A stretch of 64,000 bases of DNA from Taudactylus pleione (GCA_031769625.1 JAUIMM010000637.1:4294001-4358000); one strand, 5' to 3'. Shown: positions 1 through 12,104, counted from the stretch's first letter. Notes: generated from the sequence alone by a model not told the origin. Numbers and translations: made by a program.

Positions 1-2
1 AT

Positions 3-230
3 GGCCCAGGGTACCTGAAGCAGCTTCTGATTCCTTACTGTCCCACTCGATTACTGCGATCCGTTGACGAAGGACTATTAACAGTACCTAGATCGTCTGG
101 TGGTCGAGCTTTCAGTTTTGTGGCTCCAACCTTTTGGAACTCACTTCCCCGCACAGTTCGAGAGGCCTCCACTCTAGAATCCTTCAAAAATAGACTAAAG
201 ACTCACCTATTCACCCAAGCATTTCACTAA
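3..230 (+). pseudogene. 3' end of L2/CR1-type LINE ORF2 (C-terminus only)
   Basis: Frame +3 is open from the window edge to a TAA at 228-230 and encodes the C-terminal tail of a non-LTR retrotransposon reverse-transcriptase polyprotein. The recognisable signature is a PR...GGRAFSFVAPTFWNSLP stretch followed by REASTLESFKNRLKTHLF, typical of the region after the RT domain in L2/Rex1/CR1-clade LINEs. The endonuclease and RT domains lie upstream of the window or are absent, because such copies are usually 5' truncated. The visible part has no stop or frameshift. The element is followed by a short 3' UTR and an ATT-repeat tail. The exact clade (L2 or Rex1) is an inference from the tail. Confidence 0.8.
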
Positions 231-355
231 TGTCCCTTGTTTAAGCTTATTTTGTATTTTGTACTGTAAATGAAAAGCACTTTGAGTCCTTTAGGAGAAA
301 AGCACTATATAAATAAAATTATTATTATTATTATTATTACTATTATTATTATAAG
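231..355 (+). mobile_element. L2-like LINE 3' UTR and (ATT)n tail
   Basis: After the ORF stop comes a short UTR with the L2-like motif AGCACTATATAAATAAA, then an ATT microsatellite tail. The tail runs directly into a unit of the hAT tandem array, so the LINE appears to have inserted into that array. The 5' side of the junction is outside the window. Confidence 0.75.
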
Positions 356-1915
356 TAAAGGGCCGGCTGGCTTGTCTGTTAAAGGGTGGTGTAACCCCCA
401 AAGTGCACTCCAAACAAAATAAAAAAATATTTTCTGTGTTTGTGAATTGTGTGCACTGTGGCCGCACGTGCATCAACAAAGTAGTGCCAAGCGTGTGCCT
501 GTGTCATAAGTAAAGGGCCGGCTGGCTCGTCTGTTAAAGGGTGGTGTAACCCCCAAAGTGCACTCCAAACAAAATAAAAAAATATTTTCTGTGTTTGTGA
601 ATTGTGTACACTGTGGTTGCACGTGCATCAACAATGGAGCAGTGCCAAGCGTGCGCCTGTGTCCCCTAAGTAAAGGGCCGGCTGGCTTGTCCGATAAAGG
701 GTGGTGTAACCCCCAACTTGCACTCCAAAAATATATTTTTTATTTTTTTGTGTTTGTGAATTGTGTGTGCAGTAGCCGCACGTGCATCAACAAAGTAGCG
801 ACAAGCGTGCGCCTGTGTCATAAGTAAGTGGCCGCTGGCTCATTTGTTAAAGGGTGGTGTAACCCTGAAAGTGCACTCCAAACAAAATAAAAAAATATTT
901 TCTGTGTTTGTGAATTGTGTACACTGTGGCTGCACGTGCATCAACAATGGAGCAGCACCAAGCGTGCGCCTGTGTCCCATAAGTAAAGGGCCAGCTGGCT
1001 TGTCTGTTAAAAGATGCTGTAACCCCCAAAGACCACTCCAAACAAAATAAAAAAATATTTTCTGTGTTTGTGAATTGTGTGCACTGTGGCCGCATGTGCA
1101 TCAACAAAGTAGCGCCAAGCGTGCGCCTGTGTCATAAGTAAAGGGCCGGCTGGCTCGTCTGTTAAAGGGTGGTGTAACCCCCAAAGTGCACTCCAAACAA
1201 AATAAAAAAATATTTTCTGTGTTTGTGAATTGTGTGCACTGTGGCCGCACGTGCATCAACAAAGTAGTGCCAAGCATGCGCCTGTGTCATAAGTAAAGGG
1301 CCGGTTGGCTCATCCATTAAAGGGTGCTGTAACCCCCAACGTGCACTCCAAAAAATATATATTTTTTTCTGTGTTTGTGAATTGTGTGCACTGTACGTGC
1401 ATCCTCAAAGGAGCTGCGCCAAGCATGCGTCTGTCTGTTAAAGGGTGGTGTATCCCCCAAAGTGCACTCCAACAAAAAAAAACATTTTCTTCTGTGTTTG
1501 TGAACTGTCTGCACTGTATGTGCATCCACAAAGCAGCAGCGCCAAGTGTTCGTCTGTCTGTTAATGGGTGGTGTAACCCCCAAAGTGCACTCCAACAAAA
1601 ATAAAACATTTTCTTCTGTGTTTGTGAATTGTCTGCACTGTAAATGCATCCTCAAAGCAGCAGCGCCAAGCGTGCGTCTGTCTGGTAAAGGGTGGTGCAA
1701 CCCTCAAAGTGCACTCCACAAAAAATAAAAAATTCTTCTTTTTTTCTGTCTTTGTGAATTGTGTGCACTGTAGCTGCACGTGCATCAACAAAGGAGCAGC
1801 GCCAGGCGTGCGCCTGTGTCCCATAAGTAAAGAGCCGGCTGGCTCATTTCTTAGAGGGTGGTGTAACCCACAAAGTGCACTAGTCTCCAACAAAAATTAA
1901 AAAAAAATTCTGTGC
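356..1915 (+). repeat. Tandem array of hAT copy, about 10 diverged units
   Basis: Units recur with starts of the CTGTGTTTGTGAATTGTG core near 431, 587, 745, 902, 1058, 1215, 1368, 1491, 1613, 1745 and a partial one at 1909. Most are 153-158 bp. Those from 1368 to about 1745 are shortened to about 122-132 bp because they lack the part containing GGGCCGGCTGGCT. Units differ from each other much more than those of the array at 48630-51061. Confidence 0.9.
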
Positions 1916-1957
1916 TTGTGTGCGCCTTAGCCGCATGTATATATCAATATAACATAA

Positions 1958-4900
1958 CTGGATGACCAAACTTTCTCCGATAAAAATAAAATAGGGAAGA
2001 TCAAGAACCACTTCCACCTAGTGCTGAAGCTGCTGCCACTAGTCATGGCATAGACGATAACATGACATCAACGTCGTCTGCCAAGGCCGATGCCCAATGT
2101 CATAGTAGAGGGCATATACAATCCCAAATGACAAAGTTCAGGAAAATGACCTTAAAAAAAACATTTAAATAATCTGAGGAGTAACGTAAACTTGCCAATA
2201 TGCCATTTACGACTCGGAGTGGCAAGGAACGGCTAAGATCTTTCCCTATCTTCATGACAAGTGGTTCAGCTTCACATGACGATAGAAGACCTCATCCCGC
2301 TAAAAAAAATCAAACGAGTTAAGATGGCAAAAGCACAGCGAAGAACTGTGCGTTCTAAGAAGATATCACAAATCCCCAAGGAGAGTCCAAGTGTGGTGGC
2401 GGTTGTGATGCCAGACATTCCCAGCACTGGACGGGAAGAGGTTGCTCTTTCCACCATTTGCACGCCCTCTGCAAGTGCTGAAAGGAGCACCCACAGTCCA
2501 CTTGCTGATATGCAAATTGAAGATGTCACTGTTGAAGTACAACAGGATGAGGATACTGGTGTAGCTGGCACTGAGGAGGAAGTTGGCGAGGAGGATTCTG
2601 ATGGTGTTGTGGTTTGTTTAAATCAGGCTCCGGGGGAGACAGTTGTTGTCCGTGGGATGAAAAAGCCCATCATGGTCATGCCTAGGCAGAAGACCAAACA
2701 TTCCACCTCTTTGGTCTGGCAATATTTCTATCCAAATCCGGACAACAACTGTCTTGCCATATGTACCATATGTAAAGGTGAAATAAGTAGGGGTAGGGAC
2801 GTTAACCACCTAGGAACATCCTCCCTTATATGGCACCTGCAGCGCGTTCATAAAAAGTTACTGTCAAGTTCAGAAACTTTGGCTAAGACCGTAAGCAGTC
2901 CAGGGACACCTAAATCCCTTTGTCCTGTTGTATCCAAGCGCCTGCAAACCACACCGTCAACTCCCTCCTCATCAATTTCCTCCTTAGTCAGGATCGGAAG
3001 TAGTCCTGCAGGCCATGTCACTGGCATGACTGACTCTCCTTACGGGATTCCTCAGGAGGATCCTGCATTGCTACGCATACTGCTGCCGCTGCTGCTGTTT
3101 CTGCTGGGAGTCGTTCATCATCCCAGAGAGGAAGTAGGAACACCACTACTTTTACTAAACAATTGACCCTCCAACAGTCCTTAGCAAGGAGGATGAAGTA
3201 CGACAGCAGTCATCCTGAAGCAAAACGTATAACTGAGGCCTTGACTGCTATGTTGGTGTTAGACGTGCGTCCGGTATCCGTCATTAGTGCAGTGGGATTT
3301 AGACAATTGATGGAGGTAATGTGTCCCTGGTTCCAAATCCTGTCTAGATTCCACTTCACTAGGCAGGCGATACCGAGACTGTACAGAAACGTCAGAAAAA
3401 GTGTCCTCAGTGTCCTGAAGAATGTGGTTGTACCCAATGTCCACTTAACCACAGACATGTGGACAAGTGGAACTTGGACTATATGACTGTGACAGCCCAC
3501 TGGGTAGATGTATCACCTTACGCAGCAACAACAGCAGCGTTACCAGTAGCAGCATCTCAGAAATGCCAGCTCGTTCCAAGGCAGGCTACGCTGTGTATCA
3601 CCGGTTTCAGTAAGAGGTACACCACCGACAACCTCTTAGAGAAACTGAGGGAAATCATTGCCCAGTGGCTTACCCCACTTAGACTCTCCTGGGGATTTGT
3701 AATATCTGACAACGCCACCAATATTGTGCAGGCATTACATCTGGGCAAATTCCAGCACGTCCCATGTTTTGCTCACGCAATAAACTTGGTGGTGCAGAAT
3801 TTTCTGAAAAGTGACAGGGGCGTGAAGTAGACGCTTTGGGTGGCCCAAAACATTTCTGGCCACTTTCTCCATTCAGCGACTGCGTGCCGAAGACTGGAGC
3901 ACCAGCAAACACTCTTGAACCTGCCCCGCCATCACCTGAAGCAAGAGGTTGTGATGCGGTGGAACTCAACCCTCTATATGCTTCAGAGGATGGAGGAGCA
4001 GCAAAAGGCCATTCAAGCCTATACATCCACCTATGACATATGCAAAGGAGGGGGTATGCACCTGACTCAAGCACAGTGGAGAATGATTTCCGTGTTGTGC
4101 AAGGTTCTCCAGCCCTTTGAACTTGCCACACATGAAGTCAGTTCAGACACTGTCAGCTTGAGTCAGGTCATTCCCCTCATCAGGCTTTTGCAGAAGCAGC
4201 TAGAGAAAGTGAAGGAGGAGCTAAGACGGAGCAATTCCGCTCGGCATGTGGGACTTGTGGATGAAGCCCTTCATTCGCTTTGCCAGGATACCAGGGTGGT
4301 CAATCTGTTGAAATCAGACCAATACATTTTGACCACCGTGCTCGATCCTAGGTTTAAAGCCTATGTGGTGTCTCTCTTTCCAGTTGACACAAGCCTGCAG
4401 AGGTGCAAAGACCTGCTGGTGAAAACACTGTCAGCTGAAGAGGAACGTGACAAGTCAATAGCTCCTTCTTCATTTTCTCCCGCAACTGGGGCTGCCAGAA
4501 AAAACTCAGGTATCCTCAGCAACCTGCTGGCGGTGATGCAGGGCAGGCAGGACCAAGTTTGGACATCTGGTCCGGACTGAGGGACTTGGCAACAATTTCT
4601 GACATGTCTACTGTCAGTGCATATGATACTGTCACCATTGACAGAATGGTGGAGGATTACATCGGTGACAGGATCCAAGTAGCATGTCAGACAGTCCGTA
4701 CCTGTACTGGCAGGAAAAAGAGGCAATTTGGAGGCCCCTGTACAAACTGGTTCTATTTTACCTGAGTTGCCCCCCTCCAGTGTGTACTCCGAAAGAGTGT
4801 TTAGTGCAGCCGGGAACCTTGTCAGCGAAAGGCGTAGGAGGTTGCTTCCACAAAATGTGGAGAAGATGATGTTCATAAAAATTAATTATCAACTCTTCCA

Positions 4901-5054
4901 GGGAGACCAGCCTCCAGAACGTACAGAGGGACCTGTGGTGGTGGATTCCAGCGAGGACGAATTAATACTCTGTGAGGATGAGGATGTACACAACACTGAA
5001 GAGGGTGAGGAATCGGTGGATGAGGAGGATGAGGATGACATCTTGCCTCCGTAG
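1958..5054 (+). pseudogene. Broken hAT transposase (BED finger, hAT dimerisation domain)
   Basis: This is the diverged sibling of the intact transposase at 51095-54208. The position of the start codon reads CTG (1958-1960). Two in-frame TAA stops follow early (2170-2172, 2182-2184), and a TAG lies at 3828-3830. Small indels relative to the intact copy shift frame near 3043, 3472, 4500, 4680 and 4770, splitting the reading frame into several fragments (for example 2261-3166, 3459-3830, 3840-4580, 4728-5054). The BED-finger cysteines and histidines, the SDNATNIV motif and the YSERVFSAAG motif are still readable in the pieces. No functional protein can be made from this locus. It is a transposon relic, not a host ZBED gene, because it has the array and right terminus of the transposon family. 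Confidence 0.93.
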
Positions 5055-5106
5055 AGCCAGTTTGTGCAGGGACAGATTAATTGCCATCTTGTTTTGTGGG
5101 GGCCCA

Positions 5107-5170
5107 AACGAACCAATCATTTCAGCCACAGTCGTGTGGCAGACCCTGGCGCTGAAATGATTGGTTTGTT
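5107..5170. repeat. Inverted repeat in hAT 3' UTR
   Basis: Arms of 20 nt (5107-5126 and 5151-5170) pair at 19 of 20 positions around a 24-nt loop. The same hairpin is present in the intact element at 54261-54324. Confidence 0.75.
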
Positions 5171-5668
5171 AAATTGTGCATGTCCTGTTTATACAACATA
5201 AGGGTGGGTGAGAGGGCCCAAGGACAATTCCATCTTGCACCTCTTTTTTTTCATTGCATGATGTACTGTTTGGGGCCTAGTTTTTCAAACTGCCATCCTG
5301 TCTGCCACTGCAGTGTCACTCCTAGATGGGCCACGTGTTTGTGCCGCCCACTCGTATCTCTTAGCATAGTCATCCAGCTACCTCGGTGCAACCTTTTGGA
5401 CATAAAAAAACACTATTGTGAGGTGTTCAGAATAGACTGGAAATTAAGGTTATTGAAGTTAATAATAGCATAGGAGCAGAAAAGCCCACAAATTCTGTGA
5501 TTTTAGCTGTTTTTATGCTTTTTTAAAAAAAAAATACAGATCCAAAACACAAAACCCAGAACCCAAAACACGGAAGGGTGGTTTTGGCAAAACCAATCCA
5601 GATCCAAAACACGAAGAAAGATCCAGATCCAAAACCAAAACACGAAAAGTGGCCGGTGCACACCCCTA

Positions 5669-6228
5669 GTACAATGTATGCCACAATTTCCCTGCATGTT
5701 TGATTCTTGCACACAGGAGCAAATCCTGCAACACAAAACACAGACATTTGTAAGGCAGGAAATGTTTTTTTTATATACAACATATGCTGAAAACTTATGG
5801 CCATATAAATAGTTTAGTTCTAACCGCCTTTGCCCTGCTAAGATATAAACAAGCTCATTCAGAACAATTTCAAGTCTGATTGTCCTAATTCCTACTGCTT
5901 ACCATATGTCCATGTTCAAGGTCCAAGTTTATCCAAAAGAAAAAAAAAATATGTTTTATTCTATAATGTGACTGATAAGGACAGTAAATATAATTCAAGT
6001 TTACTACAAGCTGTAAAAGAAATCTTTATCTTTTGCACAGGAAGCAAATAATGAGACAGGTTACAGCTGCTGTCTGTCAGTCCTCGCCTGTACATCTGCA
6101 TCATTGTGGTTTTGTGTTTATAATATACTTTAAAATGACAAATGACGCTATAGTTTGTTGGCTAATATTATGTACTGTATTTAAAAATGTAGTGTTAGAT
6201 TTACAGTATATACTGTGTATAATACTAT
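5669..6228. other. No recognisable feature
   Basis: AT-rich spacer between the right end of the hAT copy and a MITE. Short unrelated reading frames only. Confidence 0.5.
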
Positions 6229-6396
6229 GGAGGAGATGTACTAAGCCTTAGTGAGAGATAAAGTGGAGATAAAGCAATAACCAATCAGCTCCTGTAATCT
6301 TACTGGCTGTGCTTGAAAACTGACAGTCAGATGCTGATTAATTGGTACCTTATCTCTCTCCAATTTATCTTTCTCCAAGGATTGATACATCTATCT
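6229..6396. mobile_element. Short MITE, GGAGATGTAYTAAG-ended family
   Basis: The left end GGAGGAGATGTACTAAGCC is the approximate inverted complement of the right end, which contains CTCTCTCCAATTTATC and a GATACATCT motif. Central CCAATCAGC and GCTGATTAATTGG motifs are also inverted. The same family appears at 41719-41876 and as partial copies near 9963-10070, 25690-25800, 26726-26792 plus 27234-27270, and 55616-55715. Confidence 0.65.
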
Positions 6397-6413
6397 ATCT
6401 ATCTATCTATCTT
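6391..6413. repeat. (TCTA)n microsatellite
   Basis: Short perfect tetranucleotide run at the edge of the MITE. Confidence 0.8.
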
Positions 6414-6414
6414 A

Positions 6415-6610
6415 CTAGTCGCCCTTTAGTGTGTCGACCTTCAGACCCTGTCGACCTTCAGACCCTGTCTATCTATTTCCTACCTAAACATTGTCTATCC
6501 AGACTATGTAGACCTAATGATCCACACCCTAGGTTTAGGCTGCAGGGGGGGGGGGGGGGGGAGAGGGTTAGGTTTATGGGTAGTGGTAGGGTTAGAGTAC
6601 TTACCGGCAG
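6415..6610. repeat. Telomere-like and poly-G repeat patch
   Basis: Contains repeats of a GTCGACCTTCAGACCCT unit, a G homopolymer of about 18 nt near 6545 and degenerate GGTTAGG/GGGTTAG motifs. A similar GTCGACA plus CCTAACCCTAA patch lies at 47490-47700, so this may be a second element family with a telomere-like core. I did not find convincing ends. Confidence 0.45.
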
Positions 6611-6899
6611 GCAGGACCGGATTAATAATGGGGCTGCAGCTCCAGGCCCACCATGAAAATAGGCCCACAGGAGCCACTGCAGCGCAGTCAGTGTTGACAG
6701 GAGTAAAAACTCTCAACACTGCAGGGGATCCGACAACACTGTCTGCTCTGCAGTGAAAGCATCCAAAGTACAGACCATTCGCCTCTCCATCAAACCATAG
6801 GCATCCAGAACTTAATCTATGGACGTCTATGGTTTGATTTCATACTGTATATAAATGTGTGTATTTGGGTATATATACTGTATGTATAATATGTATGTA

Positions 6900-8515
6900 C
6901 AGTGCATCCGAAAATTATTCACAACACTTCACTTCCACATTTTGTTATGTTACAGCCTTATTCCAAAATGGAATAAATTCATTTTAAATTCATTTTTGTC
7001 CTCAAAATTCTACACACAATACCCCAGAATGACAACGTGTAAAAAGTTTTTTTGAGATTTTTGCAAATATAATAAAAAAACTACTAAGAAATCATATGTA
7101 CATAAGTATTCATGGCCTTTGCCATGAAGCTCAAAATTGAGCTCAGGTGCATCCTGTTTCCACTGATCATCCTTGAGATGTTCCTACACCTGTGGTACAG
7201 TAAATTCAGTTGATTGGACATGATTTTGAAAGGCATACACCTCTATATAAGGTCCCACACTTGACAGTGCATGTCAGAGCACAAACCAAGCATGAAGTCC
7301 AAGCAATTGTCTGTAGACCTCCGAGACAGGATTGTCTCGAGGCACAAATCTGGAGAAGGGTACAGAAAAATATCTGCTGCTTTGAAAGTCCCAATGAACA
7401 CAGTGGCCTCCATCATCCGTAAATGGAAGACGTTTGGAACCACCAGGACTCTTCCTAGAGTTGGCCGACTGGCGAAACTCAGCGATAGGGGGAGAAGTGC
7501 CCTAGTCAGGGAGGTGACCAAGAACCCGATGGTCACTTTGTCATAGCTTTAGCATTCCTCTGTGGAGCGAGGAGTACCTTCCAGAAGGACAACCATCTCT
7601 GCAGCAATCCACCAATCAGGGATGTATATTAGAGATGCCAGGCGGAAGACACTCCTTAGTAATAAGCACATGGCAGTTACACCTGGAGTTTGCCAAAATG
7701 CACCTGAAGGACTCTTTGGTCTGATGAAACAAAGATTGAACTCTTTGGCGTGAATGCCAGGCGTTATGTTTGGAGCAAACCAGGCACCGCTCATCACCAG
7801 GCCAATACCATCCCTACAGTGAAGCATGGTGGTGGCAGCATCATGCTGTGGTGATGTTTTTCAGCAGCAGGAACTGGGAGACTAGTCAGGATAGAGGGAA
7901 AGATGAATGCAGCAATGTACAGAGACATCCTGGATGAAACCCTGCTCCAGAGTGCTCTCAGACTGGGGGCGATAGTTCATCTTTCAGCAGGACAACGACC
8001 CTAAGCACACAGCCAAGATATCAAAGGAGTGGCTTCAGGACAACTCTGTGAATGTCCTTGAGTGGCCCAGCCAGAGCCCAGACTTGAATCCTATTGAAGA
8101 TCTCTGGAGAGATCTGAAAATGGCTGTACACCGACACTTCCCATCCAACCTGATGGAGCTTGAGATTTGCTGCAAAGAGGAATGGGCGAAACGGCCCAAA
8201 GATAGGTGTGCCAAGCTTGTAGCATCATATTAAAAAAGACTTGAGGCTGTAATTGCTGCCAAAGGTGCATCAACAAAGTATTGAGCAAAGGCTGTGAATA
8301 CTTATGTACATGTGATTTCTTAATTTTTTGTTTTCTTTAAATTAAATTAGCAAAAATCGCAAAAAAACTGTTTACACGTTGTCATTATGGGGTATTGTGT
8401 GTAGAATTTTGAGGACAAAAATTAATTTATTCCATTTTGGAATAAGGCAGCAACATAACAAAATGGGAAAAAATGGGAAAAAGTGAAGCGTTGTGAATAC
8501 TTTCCGGATGTACTG
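6900..8515 (+). mobile_element. Tc1-like transposon with long terminal inverted repeats
   Basis: The ends CAGTGCATCCG at 6900 and CGGATGTACTG ending at 8515 are inverted and flanked on both sides by TA (6898-6899, 8516-8517), the Tc1/mariner target duplication. The inverted repeats extend inwards for about 200 bp (for example CAAAATTCTACACACAATAC at the left and its complement at the right). A broken transposase gene lies between them. Confidence 0.93.
7292..8284 (+). pseudogene. Tc1-like transposase, inactivated
   Basis: The first 85 codons from 7292 read as the helix-turn-helix DNA-binding part of a Tc1-like transposase (MKSKQLSVDLRDRIVSRHKS..., then a GRLAKLSDRGRSALVR stretch). The frame ends at a TAG at 7544-7546. 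Later pieces continue in other frames: the segment with the first catalytic Asp of the DDE triad near 7715, the [10 protein letters not shown] block with the second Asp near 7990, and [13 protein letters not shown] with the catalytic Glu near 8090. The natural stop is the TGA at 8282-8284. Intact relatives are about 340 residues, so length is near complete, but several stops and frameshifts prevent expression. I chose the start at the MKSK methionine instead of the upstream in-frame ATG at 7271, because MKSK is the usual family start. Confidence 0.92.
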
Positions 8516-8524
8516 TATATGTGG

Positions 8525-8559
<35 letters not shown>

Positions 8560-8562
8560 ATG
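8516..8562. repeat. (TA)n/(TG)n microsatellite
   Basis: TA run immediately right of the Tc1-like element. It probably supplied the TA target. Confidence 0.85.
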
Positions 8563-8855
8563 AGCTGCTGCGGCTGGATCAATGAAGGGGTGATAATGAT
8601 CATTAATCATCACCCTCCAGCAGTGTCGCAGGTCACAGACTACAGCTGTGTTGGCCTCCTGCCTCGAGTTTGCTTCACTACAATGCAGCCGCTAGCTCAG
8701 TGTGTGTGTGTTGATACACTAGCTGCGGTGCACACAGTATGAAGGGAGGCGGGAGTGAAGGATGGAGGAGTTAGGCGGGCATGGGGCTCTGCTGTATTAT
8801 AGATATAGATCTGCCACCTGCTTGCTATCTGATTTATCCCATTTCAGGGGCCATA

Positions 8856-9441
8856 GGGCCTGATTCAGAGCCGCTCGTAAGTGGCCGCTCGTTCGCTCCA
8901 ATCGATGTTTGCCCAACTGCGCATGCGTACGGATCGTTATACGCATGCGCGAACCAGTCAGTGCGGTCGAAATTCATGTGCTCGCAAGATAGCGAATGCC
9001 TGATAATTTGAGTGACAGAAAGAGGCGTATGTGGGTGGTAACAGGGGAAGGTGCTTGAAAACGTGGAGTGGAGATCCGAACGCAGGTGTGCTTAAAGGTC
9101 AAAATGGGCGTTTTAAGGGTGTGCATAATTAAAACAGCAGCGTCATTGACCACGTCACTGGGTTATTTTATAGCCAGAACTGCTCGCAAAATTGTGGTAG
9201 CAAAAACCAGCCACAAGAATAGCGAGCAGTTCATACCCTGGTCGATGTACTCGATTAATCTAATAAATAGCGGACATGATGTAGGATGCGAGCGGCCAAG
9301 GGGCGTAGTTTCCCAAAAAACTACCGCAAGTTTTGTTCGCTCGATCAGACCTAGAGGCGTGAACAGACCGGTTCATTTGAATAGCCACCCCTGTTTTCTG
9401 GACGAGCGAGCGCTAATTGCGTCCGGCTCTGAATCAGGCCC
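8856..9441. mobile_element. MITE, GGGCCTGATTCAGAGCC family, copy 1
   Basis: Ends GGGCCTGATTCAGAGCCG and GGCTCTGAATCAGGCCC are perfect inverted repeats over 17 bp. The body is nearly identical to 62622-63220. An ORF that crosses it (9068-9550) is shared with that copy only because the elements are homologous. The 3-bp flanks (ATA and TCA) do not match. Confidence 0.85.
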
Positions 9442-9476
9442 TCAGTGTGTAGTTGTGATATCCTCTGTATTTTTCT

Positions 9477-9735
9477 GGTGGTCATTGGAGTTCTCTGTAA
9501 TATATGGCACTCATTGCAATTTACTTTATAGTATATGGCAGCCACCTTGATGCTTAGTGTATTATATGGCAGGCACTGATGCTCTGTATTATATGGCACT
9601 CACCTCAAAGTTCTCTGTATTATATGGCGGCCACTGTAATGCTCTCTGTATTATATGGTGGAGACTGCAACGCTCTCTGTGATATGGCAGTCATTGTAAT
9701 GCTTTCTGTATTATACAGTGGTCACTGGGATGTTC
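9477..9735. repeat. Minisatellite, about 36-40-bp units
   Basis: About seven imperfect units sharing CTCTGTATTATATGGC and CACTGTAATG. Divergence between units is high. Confidence 0.8.
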
Positions 9736-9962
9736 TTTGTATGTATATATACACACACACACCGATATAGAGGAATCCACAAAGACATCTATAAAATAGA
9801 TCATATAGCTGCTACTGCAGGTATGTGCATAATTGATTTTGAATTTCTTGCCAGAGTGGGGATGTACAAACATGTCTCCCGTCTCCAAATAGCCACACGT
9901 TGTGCATCCGAGACACCTCACACACCCTTTCCTGCATAATAGTAAATTAGCATTTTCCACCA

Positions 9963-10070
9963 CTTACCGGGAGAGATATCTTTATGGATCACCAAATCGC
10001 CAATATTGAATGGCAGTTAGGAGCTGATTGGTAGGTACTTTATCTCTCTCCAAGTCTTAGTACATCTACA
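9963..10070. mobile_element. Partial MITE related to 6229-6396
   Basis: Only the right half is clear: GGAGCTGATTGGTAGG, then TATCTCTCTCCAAGTC and TTAGTACATCTAC. Confidence 0.5.
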
Positions 10071-10999
10071 CCTCTGTGAGTCATACAGATATGATGGTAC
10101 CAGACACATTTTTGTCCTGTACATAGCTATACGCCCCCCTTCACTCCGTCTCAACGTCCATCACCAAGAGGAGCCGACGGGAAAGACCTTACACAATTAT
10201 GTTCTACAGTATTTTGGTTGGTATGCTGTTATAACCTGTAGTTGGCGCTGTTGCCGCTGTCTCACATTAACAGAATGCAGTTTGGGACTAACAGATTTAC
10301 AGAGTTAGCAACAAGTTATAGGCGGGGATTAGCGTCAGAATGAATCAGAATTATGTCATTTCTTTTAGTGAAAAGTTACAGGTTTACAATTATGTTTAAT
10401 CTAGCATAACATTAAAATATGAAGGTTGAGCTTTCTTTTGATTATAAAAATGAGATATGATATTGGTACCCATCAAAATCTGGTAATCAGACCATCAATT
10501 CCTTTAATTATGGGATGATGATGCTTATAGAAACTCACCGAGGGAGTACTCTGGCCACACAGATAGCACATGGCAGGAGGTTCAGAACTCTGCAGCAGCG
10601 GTGTAGCGTGGGTGTAACAGTATAGAGTGGTCTGAGCGACATAGGGGTCACTGGGTGCCACCAGGGGCACACTGTCCATGATTTGCTCTTCTTCAAATGT
10701 AGTGGTTGGCTATCGGGATCGCCCGCCTGGTCCCTGGTGGTGGGACAGTTCTTCCTGTTATCATGCTGCATCCCCCTCACCTCTCCTCTGCCCCTTCCTC
10801 TGAGTCTCAGCACTTCCTGACTTCTGCTCCTCCCCCAGTTTTTAGCTATATGCACCCCTCACCACCACCACCTTTCACTGTCTCCTCTTGTGTGTCTATC
10901 TGTGTGTTTCCCTATACTCCTGCTACCTTTACCCTCACCTATTCATATTAAAATAATTTAATAACTGAATAAAAGGCTTTAAATGTTTTAACTTATTTT
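10071..10999. other. No recognisable gene or element
   Basis: Mixed-composition sequence with short overlapping ORFs on both strands (10473-10855 minus, 10706-10951 plus) that show no family motif and no consistent frame. Confidence 0.45.
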
Positions 11000-11978
11000 G
11001 GGGTCTATTCATCATCCCTTAATTTCTACAAAAGTGGGTGAAAATTAAAATTTTCCCATACTTTTGTAAAAATTAAGGTTCAGGGCCATTCATTAAACAT
11101 GTAACCTGGTTACGATTCTCTACCGATAATTTCCACATTCCCCAGACTGTAGTATGGGGACGTAGAAATTATGTAATTCATCAAGTTCAGAAAAATACTT
11201 ATTTTTTTTGAACTTGTGAGTGATACTGTAAGCCGCTCTGAGATGGCGTACAGCCCCAAATACCATTCACAAACTGCCGTTTAGATGGCAGCTTGTGCAG
11301 CAGAGGGATTTTGTCAGATCTACTTACCGCCAACGTCTCTGGCTGTCACTAGCTCCCTCCTGTGCTCTCCTGGTGAGAGCTTGTGCTGCAGAGGCACCGG
11401 GGGGAGTTTGTGTGGCGCTGGCGGGGGGTGGCAACATCAGTGGTGGGGGAGATGATTAGTAATTACAGGTGGGGGGAGAAGTTGGCTACACTGAGGAGCA
11501 GCAGCAGTGGCTGTGGGGGGGGGTTACACAGACCAGAGGCAGCCATGGGGGGCCAGGATGGACACCGGCCGCGGAAGGAGGAGGGACAGACACCAGCAGC
11601 TTTGGGGGGGGGGCACCAGCGGCCGCAGGAGGTAAGAGGGGCCCGGGATGGACACTGGCGGCAGCAGGGGGAAGTCATTAATGACAGTGGTGGGGAGGTT
11701 GACAATTCTGAGTGGGGGAGTCTGGGGTGAAAGCCAGCGGCAGAATAGAGAGAGGGGGAGTGCACAGTTAGGAAATCCTTATGGATACCTCGCTATAGGC
11801 TGTAGGGGGGAAAAGTATGATTTTTCCGAAAAACTGAGTCCTCAAAGAGAGCAGCTTACCGGAAGTGGTACTTTAGGCGAGGAAGCATGATGAATGCCTC
11901 CTTTCGTTTTTTTAAACTCACAGCGAGTTTAAAACATAATTATCACTAGTGATAATTATGTAATGATGAATAGGCCCC
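11000..11978. mobile_element. MITE, GGGGYCTATTCATCAT family
   Basis: Left end GGGGTCTATTCATCAT at 11000 is inverted at the right end ATGATGAATAGGCCCC (ending 11978). TTT flanks both sides, consistent with a 3-bp target duplication. Inside are a G-rich stretch (11395-11720) and a palindrome around ATTATCACTAGTGATAAT just before the right end. A related element is at 17261-18761. Confidence 0.75.
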
Positions 11979-12104
11979 TTTATCTATTTTTAATCTTTTT
12001 TTTTTTTTTTATCTCCTTTCAATTTAACAGAAAAAAAGCCCAAATATGGCAAGTAGGCTAATTAACCCTTACCACTCTGGACCATTATTACCAGGACAGC
12101 TGAG

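Larger units (their letters stand above)
356..5668 (+). mobile_element. Decayed hAT transposon copy, 5' part missing or displaced
   Basis: This copy matches the intact element at 48136-54844 along the tandem array, transposase region, 3' UTR and right end, which stops at CACCCCTA (5661-5668). The left TIR and promoter are not visible because the L2 insertion and the window edge cut them off. By eye its coding region is roughly 95% similar to the intact copy, so it died fairly recently. The left flank is not available, so the target duplication cannot be tested. Confidence 0.9.

Noticed and set aside
9068..9550. 160-codon ORF shared with 62834-63163
   Set aside because: Both lie inside copies of the same MITE, so similarity is DNA-level homology; it has no domain motif and differs in length.
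11383..11730. GC-rich overlapping ORFs as an exon or CpG-island gene
   Set aside because: Located in the G-rich interior of a MITE, open in several frames on both strands, without motif or splice structure.
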